From Rugamonas rivuli (GTDB taxonomy: Bacteria > Pseudomonadota > Gammaproteobacteria > Burkholderiales > Burkholderiaceae_D): a DNA stretch of 64,000 bases. Location of the stretch: contig NZ_WHUF01000007.1 of NCBI RefSeq assembly GCF_009380165.1, forward strand, positions 62,001 through 126,000, written 5' to 3'. The position numbers and the translations under genes were made by a program. The notes below the pieces were generated by a model, which saw nothing but the letters and a program-made list of their open reading frames with translations, was not told the origin of the DNA and searched no databases. Positions 53,620 to 62,524 of the stretch are shown here, piece by piece. The stretch's first letter is position 1. Every line of letters starts with the position of its first letter.

Positions 53620-53779
53620 GGCCGTGCTCCTTCTCGTCGTCGAACGGCAGCTGGGCCGCCGTGGCGAAGTCGGCTTCCTTGTTGTGGATGAAGGCCCACC
53701 ACAGGATGCCGGCAAATGTGATGAAGGAAATCACCGTCATCACGCTGCTGGCGCGATCAAACAGGGTATCGATAGCCAT
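53612..53779 (-). CDS. ccoQ: cbb3-type cytochrome oxidase subunit CcoQ
   Basis: 55-residue small subunit that stabilises the cbb3 complex. It begins MAIDTLFDRASSVMTVIS, has one transmembrane helix at about residues 13-31 (MTVISFITFAGILWWAFI) and a charged C-terminal tail (PFDDEKEHGHG). It sits between ccoO (one-base gap) and ccoP (8-bp overlap), the standard place. Confidence 0.93.
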   Translation of the reverse strand: MAIDTLFDRASSVMTVISFITFAGILWWAFIHNKEADFATAAQLPFDDEKEHGHG

Positions 53780-53780
53780 G

Positions 53781-54395
53781 CTAGTTCCTCGTCTTGATTA
53801 ATGTGCCCAGGCCTTGCAGGTAGGCGACCAGGGCGTCTTCTTCGGTCTTGTCTTTGAGCTCGTCCGGTGCGGCGGCGATCTCGGCGTCGGTGTAGGGATC
53901 GCCCAGGCGCTTGAGCGCCTTCATTTTCGGCACGATCGAGTCCGGCACCAGCGAGGTCTTCGCCAGCCATGGGTAGTTCGGCATATTCGATTCCGGCACC
54001 ACGTCGCGCGGATTGGCGAGGTGGGTGCGGTGCCATTCATCGCTGTAGCGGCCGCCCACGCGCGCCAGGTCCGGCCCGGTGCGCTTGGAACCCCACTGGA
54101 ACGGCCGGTCGTAGACGAACTCGCCCGCGACCGAGTAGTGGCCGTAGCGTTCGGTCTCGGCGCGGAACGGACGCACCATCTGCGAGTGGCAGTTGTAGCA
54201 GCCTTCGCGTACATAGATGTCGCGGCCGGCGAGGCGCAGCGGCGAGTAAGGCTTCAGGCCCGCCACCGGCTCGGTGGTGGACTTCTGGAAGAACAGCGGC
54301 ACGATCTCGACGGCGCCGCCGACGCTGACCACCAGCGTCACCAGCGCGATCAGCAGCCAGGGATTTCTCTCGATCCAGTCATGTGAAAATTTCAT
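53781..54395 (-). CDS. ccoO: cbb3-type cytochrome c oxidase subunit II (monohaem)
   Basis: 204-residue membrane-anchored monohaem cytochrome c. N-terminal transmembrane helix NPWLLIALVTLVVSVGGAVE, haem site GCYNCHSQMVRPFRAETERY, and distal ligand region VVPESNMPNYPWL. It transfers electrons from CcoP to the catalytic subunit. It lies 14 bp after ccoN. Confidence 0.97.
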   Translation of the reverse strand: MKFSHDWIERNPWLLIALVTLVVSVGGAVEIVPLFFQKSTTEPVAGLKPYSPLRLAGRDIYVREGCYNCHSQMVRPFRAETERYGHYSVAGEFVYDRPFQWGSKRTGPDLARVGGRYSDEWHRTHLANPRDVVPESNMPNYPWLAKTSLVPDSIVPKMKALKRLGDPYTDAEIAAAPDELKDKTEEDALVAYLQGLGTLIKTRN

Positions 54396-54409
54396 ACTCA
54401 GCTCCGATA

Positions 54410-55837
54410 TCAGGCGTGGCCGGCGGTCAGCGCGGGGATGCGCGCCACGGCGGTCTCGCGGTTACGCAAGGTCATCCAGGTGTTGTAGCCCATCACGCAC
54501 ATGCCGCTCAGGTACAGCAGGCCGCCGGCGAAGCGCACCACGTAGTACGGGTAGGTGGCTTTGACGCCTTCGACGAAGGTGTAGGTCAGCGTGCCGTCCG
54601 GATTGACTGCGCGCCACATCAGGCCCTGCATCACGCCGGCGATCCACATCGCGGCGATGTACAGCACGATGCCGATGGTGGCGACCCAGAAGTGCAGGTC
54701 GATCAGCTTGGTGCTGTACATTTTTTGCTGGCCGGCCAGGCGCGGCAGCAGGTAGTAGATCGAGCCCATGGTGATGAAGCCGACCCAGCCCAGTGCGCCG
54801 CCGTGGACGTGGGCGATGCCCCAGTCGGTGTAGTGCGACAGCGCGTTGACGGTCTTGATCGACATCATCGGGCCTTCGAAGGTGGCCATACCGTAGAACG
54901 ACAGCGAGACGATCATGAACTTCAGGATAGGATCGGTGCGCAGCTTGTGCCAGGCGCCCGACAGCGTCATGATGCCGTTAATCATGCCGCCCCAGCTTGG
55001 CGCCAGCAGGATCAGCGAGAACACCATGCCGATCGATTGCGTCCAGTCCGGCAGCGCGGTGTAGTGCAGGTGGTGCGGGCCGGCCCACATGTAGGTGAAG
55101 ATCAGCGCCCAGAAGTGCACGATCGACAGGCGATACGAGTACACCGGACGTTCGGCCTGTTTCGGGATGAAGTAGTAGACCATGCCCAGGTAGCCGGCGG
55201 TCAGGATGAAGCCCACCGCGTTGTGGCCGTACCACCACTGGATCATGGCGTCCTGCACGCCCGAGTAGGCGGAGTAGGATTTGAACAAGGTGGCCGGCAT
55301 GCTGGCGCCGTTGACTACGTGCAGGATCGTCACGGCGATGATGTAGCCGGCGAAGAACCAGTTGGCGACGTAGACGTGCTTGACCTTACGGGTTAAAAGC
55401 GTGCCGAAGAACACCACCGCGTAGGCGATCCACACCACGGCGATCAGCAGCGTGATCGGCCATTCCAGCTCGGCGTATTCCTTGCCGCGGGTCAGGCCCA
55501 TCGGCAGCGTGACGACGGCGCTGACGATCACCGCTTGCCAGCCCCAGAAGGTGAAGGCGGCCAGCTTGTCCGAAAACAGCCGCACCTGGCAGGTGCGCTG
55601 CACGACGTAATAGGACGTCGCGAAAAGTCCGCAGATACCGAACGCGAAAATCACCGCGTTGGTGTGCAGGGGCCGCAGGCGGCCGTAGGTCAACCATGGT
55701 ATGTCCAGGTTCAACGCCGGCCATGCCAGCTGGGCGGCGATAATGACGCCGACCAGCATGCCGATGATGCCCCAGACCACGGTGGCGATTGCGAATTGCT
55801 TCACAATCTTGTAGTTGTAGTTCTGTGCAAGGTCCAC
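54410..55837 (-). CDS. ccoN: cbb3-type cytochrome c oxidase subunit I (catalytic)
   Basis: 475-residue, twelve-helix catalytic subunit that reduces O2 at a haem b3-CuB centre with high oxygen affinity. Metal-ligand histidines are seen in TYGRLRPLHTNAVIFAFGIC (low-spin haem), WWYGHNAVGFILTAGYLG (CuB and the cross-linked tyrosine region) and AHVHGGALGWVGF. GTG at 55837 is the preferred start because GGGAG lies eight bases upstream; a TTG at 55876 would overlap an FNR-like site. Two FNR-type boxes precede the gene. Confidence 0.96.
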   Translation of the reverse strand: MDLAQNYNYKIVKQFAIATVVWGIIGMLVGVIIAAQLAWPALNLDIPWLTYGRLRPLHTNAVIFAFGICGLFATSYYVVQRTCQVRLFSDKLAAFTFWGWQAVIVSAVVTLPMGLTRGKEYAELEWPITLLIAVVWIAYAVVFFGTLLTRKVKHVYVANWFFAGYIIAVTILHVVNGASMPATLFKSYSAYSGVQDAMIQWWYGHNAVGFILTAGYLGMVYYFIPKQAERPVYSYRLSIVHFWALIFTYMWAGPHHLHYTALPDWTQSIGMVFSLILLAPSWGGMINGIMTLSGAWHKLRTDPILKFMIVSLSFYGMATFEGPMMSIKTVNALSHYTDWGIAHVHGGALGWVGFITMGSIYYLLPRLAGQQKMYSTKLIDLHFWVATIGIVLYIAAMWIAGVMQGLMWRAVNPDGTLTYTFVEGVKATYPYYVVRFAGGLLYLSGMCVMGYNTWMTLRNRETAVARIPALTAGHA

Positions 55838-55862
55838 TTGAAGTTCTCCCAAGAACGCTTTA

Positions 55863-55918
55863 ATGATGTGTATCAAAGGTTACTTTTGTGGGAGTGAAAA
55901 AACCTTGATGTGGATCAA
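55863..55918 (-). promoter_or_regulatory. FNR-dependent promoter of ccoNOQPGH (two FNR boxes)
   Basis: TTGAT-GTGG-ATCAA at 55905-55918 is a perfect FNR box. With its centre at -41.5, transcription would start near 55870, and TAACCT (55882-55877, minus strand) would be the -10 element: a class II FNR-activated layout. A second box with one mismatch, ATGAT-GTGT-ATCAA, at 55863-55876 would cover the start site, perhaps giving negative control at high FNR levels. The interval between ccoS and ccoN is only 97 bp. Confidence 0.8.
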
Positions 55919-55934
55919 AATTTCCCAGATCAAA

Positions 55935-56093
55935 CTATTCTAGTGGTGGCTTGTCATCGTCCTGGAGCACGCGCAGCGCCGGGCCGACCAGGTCGTCGAA
56001 CTGGCCGCTGTCGGAAGCGCTGAAGAACACCCACAGCGCGGCAAACACCAGCACCACGCTGAGCGGAATGAGCAGGTAGAGCGCTTCCATCAT
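55935..56093 (-). CDS. ccoS: cbb3-type cytochrome oxidase assembly protein CcoS
   Basis: 52-residue membrane protein needed for cofactor insertion into cbb3 oxidase. One transmembrane helix (YLLIPLSVVLVFAALWVFFS) is followed by the typical W-x-x-x-S-x-Q-F-D-D motif (SASDSGQFDDLVGPAL). ATG at 56093 follows AGGGGG and overlaps the ccoI stop as ATGA. Confidence 0.93.
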   Translation of the reverse strand: MMEALYLLIPLSVVLVFAALWVFFSASDSGQFDDLVGPALRVLQDDDKPPLE

Positions 56094-58573
56094 GTCCCCC
56101 TTCTGAGCCGCAGCGCATTGGCCACCACCACGGCGGAACTGAGCGCCATGCCCACGCCGGACAGCCACGGGTTGAGCAGGCCGACCGCCGCCGCCGGGAT
56201 CGCCAGCGCGTTGTAGACGCTGGCCCAGCCGAGGTTCTGGCGGATCACGCCCATGGTGCGCGCCGCCACGCGGGCGCTGTCGGCGACGGCGCCGAGGCGG
56301 CCGCACAGCAGCACGGCGTCGGCATGGGCTTGCGCCAGTGCTGCGCCCGCCCCCATCGCGAAGGAGACGTCGGCCGCGCTCAGCACGGCGGCGTCGTTGA
56401 TGCCGTCGCCGACCATCGCCACCACGGCGCCGGTCTGCTGCAGGCGCTTGACGAAGGCCAGTTTTTCATCGGGCAGGTAGCCGCCCACGGTGGTGCTGAT
56501 GCCGAGCTGGTCGCCGACCTGACGCGCCAGGTCGGCGTTGTCTCCGCTGAGCAGCACCACGGTCTTGCCGGCCTTGCGGAAGTAGTCGACCGTGGCTTGC
56601 GCATCGGGCCGCAGGCCGTCGCGCAAATGGAAGCAGGCCAGCCATTGGCCGGCCACGCCGAGATAGACCGGCGTGACGCCGTTGCCCGCATCATGCGGCG
56701 GCGCCGAGCCGCTCAACTCGGCGACGAAGCCGGCGCTGCCCAGGCGGTACAGGCGGTTGTGCAGCACGCCTTCGATGCCGCGCCCGGCGATTTCATCGAC
56801 CGCCGTGGCTTGCCAGTCGGCGCGTGTGCCGCCTTGCGCCGCAGCGGCGGCATCGACGATGGCGCGGGCCAGCGGGTGGCCGCTGCCGGCGTCCAGCGCG
56901 GCCGCCACTTGCAGGCAGAAGTCGGCCTGCATCAAGCCCAGTTGCACGGTCTGCTGCAAGGCCGGGCGGCCGAAGGTCAGCGTGCCGGTCTTGTCGAACA
57001 CCACGTGGGTGGCGCGGTGCAGCGTCTCCAGCGTTTGCGGGCCGGTGATCAGCACGCCCTGCCGCAGCAGGCGGTCGGTGGCGGCGGCCAGCGCGGTCGG
57101 CGTCGCCAGCGACAGCGCGCACGGGCAGGACACCACCAGTACCGCGATGGCGATCGGCCAGGCGCGGGCGGCGCTGTCGCCGTCCATCCAGTACCAGAAC
57201 ACGAAGGTGGCCAGCGCGAACAGCAGCAGCGCCAGCACGAACCAGCCGGCGACGTCGTCGGCCCACTGGGCGATGCGCGGCTTGTCGCGGCCGGCGCGGT
57301 CGACCAGCTTGACCAGCTTGGACAAGGTGCTGTCCTGGGCGATGCTGGTCACGCGCGCCAGCACCACCGAGCCGGCGTTGATGGCGCCGCCCGGCAGCGC
57401 GTCGCCGCTGTCCTTGGCCACCGGCGCGCTTTCGCCGCTGAGCAGCGACAGGTCGAGCTGCGTGCGGCCGTCGACGATGACGCAGTCGGCCGCCACCGCT
57501 TCACCGGGCTTGATCATGATGACCTGGCCCACCGCCAGCGCGGCGGCCGGCACCAGGGTGGCCGCGTGGCTGGCCGGGTAATCGTCGAGCAGCGTGGCCG
57601 ATGCCGGCAGCGCGTGCTGCAAGCGCTCCAGCGCGGCGCCAGCCTTGCGGCGCGCGCGCAGTTCCAGGTGGCGGCTGCACAGCAGCAGGAAGATGAACAT
57701 CGTCACCGAATCGAAATACACTTCGCCGTGACCGCGCACCGTGGCCAGCACGCTGGCGCCGAAAGCGGCCGCGATGCCCAGCGCCACCGGCACGTCCATG
57801 CCCAAGGTGTAGGCGCGCAGGCTGTTCCAGGCGCCGCGCCAGAACGGCAGCGCCGAATAGCAGATGGCCGGCGCCGTCAGCAGCAGGCTGGCCCAGCGCA
57901 TCAGCGCGGCCATGCTGTCGTCCAGCGTGCCGTCGTCCGCCAGGTAGGCCGGGGCCACGTACATCATCACCTGCATCATAGCCAGGCCGGCCACGAACAG
58001 CTGGCGGCCCAGGGTCTTGGCGGCCTGGCGCTGCTGTTCGCCGTGGCGCTGCGCGTCGTAGGGATAGGCGGCGTAGCCGATCGCGTGCAGCGCGGCCAGG
58101 ATGTCGCCGGGCTGGCAATCGTCCGAGCGCCAGCGCACGTACAGGCGTTCGGTGGCGACGTTGAGCTGCGCGCTCTGCACGCCGGGCAGCTTGGCCAGGC
58201 GCTGTTCGATCAGCCACACGCAGGCGGCGCAGCGTATGCCTTCGACCGCCAGCGTGGTTTCGCGGCTGCCTTCATCGAGGGCGAAGCGCGGGTCGGCGTT
58301 GTCGTACAGGCGCAGTTCCGGCGGCAGCATTTGCGCGCCCTCGGCGCTGGCGGCGAAGGCCGAGCGCTCGTGGTAGTACGATGCCTGGCCCAGGTCGACG
58401 ATGGTCTGCGCCACCGCCGCGCAGCCGGGGCAGCACATGGCGTGGTCGACGCCGTCGATGCGCACCTGCCATTCGGGCTTGGCGACGGCTGGCAGCGGCT
58501 GGCCGCAGTGGAAGCAGACGTGCACTTGCGCGCCGGGCGCCGTGTGGCGGTTTATTGATGTGGTGTCAGGCAT
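56090..58573 (-). CDS. ccoI: Copper-translocating P1B-type ATPase CcoI
   Basis: 827-residue inner-membrane ATPase that delivers copper for the cbb3 active site. In order: an N-terminal cysteine motif region (VCFHCGQPLP, CCPGCAAVAQ), a heavy-metal domain with GIRCAACVWLIE, transmembrane segments, the actuator loop with LLSGESAPVAKD, the copper-translocating C-P-C in VVSCPCALSLATPTAL, the phosphorylation site VVFDKTGTLTFGRP, an HP locus (GSGHPLARAI), and the hinge motif MVGDGINDAAVLS. ATG at 58573 overlaps the TauE/SafE-like gene by 22 bp. Confidence 0.95.
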   Translation of the reverse strand: MPDTTSINRHTAPGAQVHVCFHCGQPLPAVAKPEWQVRIDGVDHAMCCPGCAAVAQTIVDLGQASYYHERSAFAASAEGAQMLPPELRLYDNADPRFALDEGSRETTLAVEGIRCAACVWLIEQRLAKLPGVQSAQLNVATERLYVRWRSDDCQPGDILAALHAIGYAAYPYDAQRHGEQQRQAAKTLGRQLFVAGLAMMQVMMYVAPAYLADDGTLDDSMAALMRWASLLLTAPAICYSALPFWRGAWNSLRAYTLGMDVPVALGIAAAFGASVLATVRGHGEVYFDSVTMFIFLLLCSRHLELRARRKAGAALERLQHALPASATLLDDYPASHAATLVPAAALAVGQVIMIKPGEAVAADCVIVDGRTQLDLSLLSGESAPVAKDSGDALPGGAINAGSVVLARVTSIAQDSTLSKLVKLVDRAGRDKPRIAQWADDVAGWFVLALLLFALATFVFWYWMDGDSAARAWPIAIAVLVVSCPCALSLATPTALAAATDRLLRQGVLITGPQTLETLHRATHVVFDKTGTLTFGRPALQQTVQLGLMQADFCLQVAAALDAGSGHPLARAIVDAAAAAQGGTRADWQATAVDEIAGRGIEGVLHNRLYRLGSAGFVAELSGSAPPHDAGNGVTPVYLGVAGQWLACFHLRDGLRPDAQATVDYFRKAGKTVVLLSGDNADLARQVGDQLGISTTVGGYLPDEKLAFVKRLQQTGAVVAMVGDGINDAAVLSAADVSFAMGAGAALAQAHADAVLLCGRLGAVADSARVAARTMGVIRQNLGWASVYNALAIPAAAVGLLNPWLSGVGMALSSAVVVANALRLRRGT

Positions 58574-59328
58574 AAGGTGTCCATCCAGTCTGGCGCGATG
58601 CCGCCGGCCGCGCGCGCCAGTCCCAGCACGCCGAAGGCCAGTACCAGCAGGCCGCAGGCGATGCGCACGCGGCGCTGCTGCAGCGCGCGTTGCAGGCGGG
58701 CGCCGGCCAGGCCCAGCGCGGTCAGCATGGGCAGCGTGCCCAGGCCGAAGGCCAGCATGACGGCGGCGCCGTCGCTGGCCGAGCCGCTCAGCATCGCGGT
58801 CAGCAGCACGCTGTAGACCATGCCGCACGGCAGCCAGCCCCACAGTGCGCCCAGCGCGAAGGCCTGGTGCGGGCGTTGTGCCGGCATCAGGGTTTTCATC
58901 ATCGGCGCGATGGCCGGTTGCGCGCGCTGCCACAGCACGCGGCCGCCCTGCTCCAGCAAGGCCAGGCCGCGCCAGGCGTTCATCAGGTACAGGCCGAGCG
59001 CCACCAGCATCAGGTTGGCCAGCCAGTAGAACAGCAGCTGCACGCCGGCCAGCGCCGACAGGCTTTGCGCACCGCCGGCCAGGCCGCCCGCCAGCGCACC
59101 GGCCACCATGTAGCTGGCGATGCGGCCGGCGTTGTACGACAGCACGCGCGGCAAGGTGCTGGTGCTGGCGGGGGCCGGCATGGCGACGATCGGAATCACG
59201 TTACGCATCGGTGCTGGCACCGCCGTGCCGACCGACAGCGCGCCGACGATGCCGCCGCACATGCCGATGCAGTGCACGCTGCCGGCCAGTCCGACCACCA
59301 TCACCGGCAGTAGCTGAAGCAGGTTCAT
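58552..59328 (-). CDS. Sulfite exporter TauE/SafE family membrane protein (cco-associated)
   Basis: 258-residue protein with about six transmembrane segments. Paired cysteine motifs SVHCIGMCGGIVGAL near the N-terminus and GWLPCGMVYSVLLTAM in the middle resemble the DsbD-like membrane group commonly found beside ccoI and hemN. These cysteines could carry electrons or bind metal during oxidase maturation. Despite the family name, sulfite export is not indicated by context. It follows hemN after 7 bp and overlaps ccoI by 22 bp. Confidence 0.87.
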   Translation of the reverse strand: MNLLQLLPVMVVGLAGSVHCIGMCGGIVGALSVGTAVPAPMRNVIPIVAMPAPASTSTLPRVLSYNAGRIASYMVAGALAGGLAGGAQSLSALAGVQLLFYWLANLMLVALGLYLMNAWRGLALLEQGGRVLWQRAQPAIAPMMKTLMPAQRPHQAFALGALWGWLPCGMVYSVLLTAMLSGSASDGAAVMLAFGLGTLPMLTALGLAGARLQRALQQRRVRIACGLLVLAFGVLGLARAAGGIAPDWMDTLCLTPHQ

Positions 59329-59335
59329 GATGCGT

Positions 59336-60754
59336 TCATATCGTTTTCGAGTAGCGCAGCGGCTGCGGGCCGTCGACGCGCGGCATGCTCAGGTAGCGGT
59401 CGAACACCATGCAGATATTGCGTATCAGCAGACGGCCTTTCGGCGTCACGCTGATCCATTGCGGATCGATCTGTACCAGGCCGTCGTCTTCGAAGGCCTT
59501 GAGCTTTTCCAGCTCGGCCGCGAAGTACAGCGGGAAGCGGATCGGATACGCCTGTTCGATCGACGAGATCGACAATTCGAAATTGCACATCAGCTTCTGG
59601 ATCACGATGCGCCGCAGCAGGTCGTCGGTATCGAGCTTGATGCCGCGCGTGACCGGCAGCTTGCCGTCGTCGAGTTTTTCGTAATAGGCTTCCAGCGTTT
59701 TCTCGTTCTGGCTGTAGGTGGCGCCGACCGCGCTGATGGCCGACACGCCGCAGGAAATCAAGTCCGCCTCGGCGCGCGTCGAGTAGCCCTGGAAGTTGCG
59801 CTGCAAACGGCCCTGGCGCTGCGCCACTGCCAGCTCGTCGCCGGGCTTGGCGAAATGGTCCATGCCGATGTAGACATAGCCGGCCGCGCACAGCCGGCGT
59901 ATGCACAGCGCCAGCAGGTCGAGCTTGACGGCGGCCGTCGGCAGGTCGGCGTCGGCGATGCGGCGCTGCGGCTTGAACAGGTGCGGCAGATGCGCGTAGT
60001 TGTACAGCGCGATGCGGTCCGGGTCGGCGTCGATCACCTTGTCCAGCGTTTGCTCCATGCTGGCCATGGTCTGCTTGGGCAGGCCGTAGATCAGATCGAT
60101 GCTGATCGAGCGGAAGCCGGCGGCGCGCGCTGCGTCCATCACTGCGCGGGTTTCCGCTTCCGGCTGGATGCGGTTGACGGCCTTTTGCACTTCTGGGTCA
60201 AAGTCCTGCACGCCCAGGCTGATGCGGTTGAAGCCTTGCGCGCGCAGCGAGTGCACGCGATCGACGCTGACGGTGCGCGGATCGATCTCGATCGAGTACT
60301 CGCCCTGCGCGTCCGGCACGAAGCTGAAGTTCTCGTGCAGATGGGTCATCAGGTCGCCCATCTGGCGGTCGCTCAGGTAGGTCGGCGTGCCGCCGCCGAA
60401 GTGCAGCTGTTCGATCTGGCCCATGCCGGCGAACAGGCGGCCCTGCATGTCGATCTCCTGCTTCAGGTAGCCGAGGTAGGTGGCGGCCTTGCTGTGGTCC
60501 TTGGTGACGATCTTGTTGCAGCCGCAGTAGTAGCAGATGGTGTCGCAGAACGGAATGTGCACGTACAGCGACAAGGGCCGCTGGCTGCGGCGCATGCGCA
60601 GTCCGGCCACCGCCTCCAGGAACTGGCCGTAGCCGAAGTCCTGCTGGAAGCGGTCGGCGGTCGGATACGACGTGTAGCGCGGGCCGGACTGGCTCAGCTT
60701 GCCGATGATCTCGGCGTCGAATTCCACGGCGGGGAAGGCGGTATTCATGGTCAT
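59336..60754 (-). CDS. hemN: Oxygen-independent coproporphyrinogen III oxidase
   Basis: 472-residue radical-SAM enzyme converting coproporphyrinogen III to protoporphyrinogen IX without oxygen, for haem synthesis under low oxygen. The cluster motif C-x3-C-x2-C lies in IPFCDTICYYCGCNK, followed by the SAM-binding QLHFGGGTPTYLS and SIEIDPRTVS. Length matches HemN (about 460). ATG at 60754 overlaps the chemoreceptor stop as ATGA; ATG at 60748 is an alternative. FNR control is expected from the box upstream of the chemoreceptor. Confidence 0.96.
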   Translation of the reverse strand: MTMNTAFPAVEFDAEIIGKLSQSGPRYTSYPTADRFQQDFGYGQFLEAVAGLRMRRSQRPLSLYVHIPFCDTICYYCGCNKIVTKDHSKAATYLGYLKQEIDMQGRLFAGMGQIEQLHFGGGTPTYLSDRQMGDLMTHLHENFSFVPDAQGEYSIEIDPRTVSVDRVHSLRAQGFNRISLGVQDFDPEVQKAVNRIQPEAETRAVMDAARAAGFRSISIDLIYGLPKQTMASMEQTLDKVIDADPDRIALYNYAHLPHLFKPQRRIADADLPTAAVKLDLLALCIRRLCAAGYVYIGMDHFAKPGDELAVAQRQGRLQRNFQGYSTRAEADLISCGVSAISAVGATYSQNEKTLEAYYEKLDDGKLPVTRGIKLDTDDLLRRIVIQKLMCNFELSISSIEQAYPIRFPLYFAAELEKLKAFEDDGLVQIDPQWISVTPKGRLLIRNICMVFDRYLSMPRVDGPQPLRYSKTI

Positions 60755-62388
60755 GCTGCCAGACGTTTCATGGGGGCGGCGCTACGCACTGGCCGTGCCT
60801 TGCGCGCGCCGCTGCTGGTGCGCGTGCTGCCGAACTTGAACAGGCTGACCGCCTGCGTCAGGCCGCCGGCTTCCAGCGCCAGGCTGGCGGTGGCGGCGGC
60901 CGCTTCTTCGACCAGCGCGGCGTTCTGCTGCGTGACCTGGTCCATGTGGGCGATGGCGGCGTTGACCTGGTCGACGCCGATGCTCTGCTCGTGCGAGGCG
61001 ACCGAGATTTCATGCATGATGGACGTCACCTGCTGCACCGAGGCCACCACTTCCTTCATGGTGGCGCCGGCGCGGTCGACCTGCACCATGCCGGCGCTGA
61101 CCTTGCCGACCGAGACGTCGATCAGGTTCTTGATGTCCTTGGCGGCGGTGGCGCTGCGCTGGGCCAGGTTGCGCACCTCGCCCGCCACCACGGCGAAGCC
61201 GCGGCCCTGTTCGCCGGCACGCGCCGCTTCGACGGCGGCGTTCAGCGCCAGGATGTTGGTCTGGAAGGCGATGCCTTCGATCAGGCCGATGATGTCGACG
61301 ATCTTGCGCGACGAGGCGTTGATCTCGTCCATGGTGGCGATGACGTCGGCGACGATCTCGCCGCCCTGCACCGCGACGCTGGAGGCGTTCTGCGCCAGCT
61401 GGTTGGCCTGCGCCGAGTTGTCGGCGTTCTGCTTGACGGTGGACGAGAACTGCTCGACGCTGGATGCGGTTTCCTCCAGGCTGGCGGCCTGCGCCTCGGT
61501 GCGGCCGGACAGGTCGGCGTTGCCGGCGGCGATCTGGCGCGTGGCCACGGCCATGGTCTCGACATTGTTGCGGACATCGCGGATGGTGGCGATCAGGTTG
61601 CTGTTCATCTGCTGCAGGGCGCGCAGCAGCTGGCCCACTTCGTCGGTGGCCTCGGTGTCGAAGGAGCCCGACAGGTCGCCGGCGGCGATGGCGCGCGCGC
61701 CTTCCAATGCGCGGCCCAGCGGCTGCAGCACCGACACCCGCAGCGTGTACCACAGGAAGACGTTGATCAGCAGGCCGAAGAAGGTGGCGAAGAAGATCGG
61801 GTAGTTGTTGGCGCCGCCGCTCATCAGCGCGGCGGCGCAGACGATCACCTGCAGCACGTTGACCACGCTGGTGGCCAGCCAGATGCGCATGGCCAGCGAC
61901 ACATGGCTCAGGCGCGACATCAGCGAGCCGGCGCCGGCCTGGATCACCTGGCCGTTCTTGATGCGGATGCCGTGGCGGCCGCCTTCGCGGATGGCGCGGT
62001 AGGCTTGTTCGGCCTTGGCGATCTGCTGGCGCTCGGCCTTGACCCGCACCGACATGTAGCCGGTGGTCTTGCCGTTGTCGCGGATCGGCGTGATGTTGGC
62101 GCGCACCCAGTAATGGTCGCCGTTCTTGCAGCGGTTCTTGACGATGCCGGTCCACGGCGTGCCGCCCTTGATCGAGCTCCACAGGTCGGCGAAGGCGTCG
62201 GCCGGCATGTCCGGATGGCGCACGATGTTTTGCGGCGCACCCAGCAGCTCCGCCTCGCTGTAGCCGCTGATTTGCGTGAAGTAGGGATTTACGTAGACAA
62301 TGTTGCCATTTAAGTCAGTCTTGGAAACGATGGCCTGGTCGTCCAGGACTTCCACTTCACGGTTGGTAACGGGCTGGTTGTTGCGCAT
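60751..62388 (-). CDS. Aer-like PAS-domain methyl-accepting chemotaxis protein
   Basis: 545-residue chemoreceptor. The N-terminal PAS domain (residues 15-125; VSKTDLNGNIVYVNPYFTQI, YWVRANITPIRDNGKTTGYM) resembles the FAD-binding domain of Aer, so redox or oxygen sensing is likely. Two adjacent transmembrane segments lie at about 172-195 and 200-220 with only a short periplasmic link, as in Aer. HAMP follows, then a signalling domain with the highly conserved IEGIAFQTNILALNAAVEAA and FAVVAGEVRNLAQRS tip. It overlaps hemN by 4 bp, so both share a message. A perfect FNR box lies 96 bp upstream. Confidence 0.94.
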   Translation of the reverse strand: MRNNQPVTNREVEVLDDQAIVSKTDLNGNIVYVNPYFTQISGYSEAELLGAPQNIVRHPDMPADAFADLWSSIKGGTPWTGIVKNRCKNGDHYWVRANITPIRDNGKTTGYMSVRVKAERQQIAKAEQAYRAIREGGRHGIRIKNGQVIQAGAGSLMSRLSHVSLAMRIWLATSVVNVLQVIVCAAALMSGGANNYPIFFATFFGLLINVFLWYTLRVSVLQPLGRALEGARAIAAGDLSGSFDTEATDEVGQLLRALQQMNSNLIATIRDVRNNVETMAVATRQIAAGNADLSGRTEAQAASLEETASSVEQFSSTVKQNADNSAQANQLAQNASSVAVQGGEIVADVIATMDEINASSRKIVDIIGLIEGIAFQTNILALNAAVEAARAGEQGRGFAVVAGEVRNLAQRSATAAKDIKNLIDVSVGKVSAGMVQVDRAGATMKEVVASVQQVTSIMHEISVASHEQSIGVDQVNAAIAHMDQVTQQNAALVEEAAAATASLALEAGGLTQAVSLFKFGSTRTSSGARKARPVRSAAPMKRLAA

Positions 62389-62449
62389 TTCGGGACTCCA
62401 CAGTTGGGCCGGCTCGGCCGTTTATTGCTCTATCGCAATTGATGTGTCC

Positions 62450-62491
62450 AGTTTACGGAGTCCGACCCGCAATTTTATTGATGTAGATCAA
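62450..62491 (-). promoter_or_regulatory. FNR-dependent promoter of the chemoreceptor-hemN run
   Basis: TTGAT-GTAG-ATCAA at 62478-62491 is a perfect FNR box. On the minus strand TAAACT (62455-62450) stands where the -10 element of a class II FNR promoter should be (box centre 41.5 bases before a start near 62443). In the plus direction the same geometry would place the start inside the racemase-like ATG, so the minus-strand genes are the better target. Confidence 0.75.
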
Positions 62492-62524
62492 AATTCCCCG
62501 GATTGGGGTTGGCTAAGGAAAACC

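Noticed and set aside
55838..55876. TTG at 55876 as the start of ccoN
   Set aside because: It overlaps an FNR-like box and lacks a Shine-Dalgarno sequence; GTG at 55837 has GGGAG at the right distance and gives the usual N-terminus.
62478..62491. FNR box as a promoter element for the racemase-like gene
   Set aside because: In the plus direction the class II start would fall inside the ATG, while on the minus strand a matching -10 lies at the correct distance.
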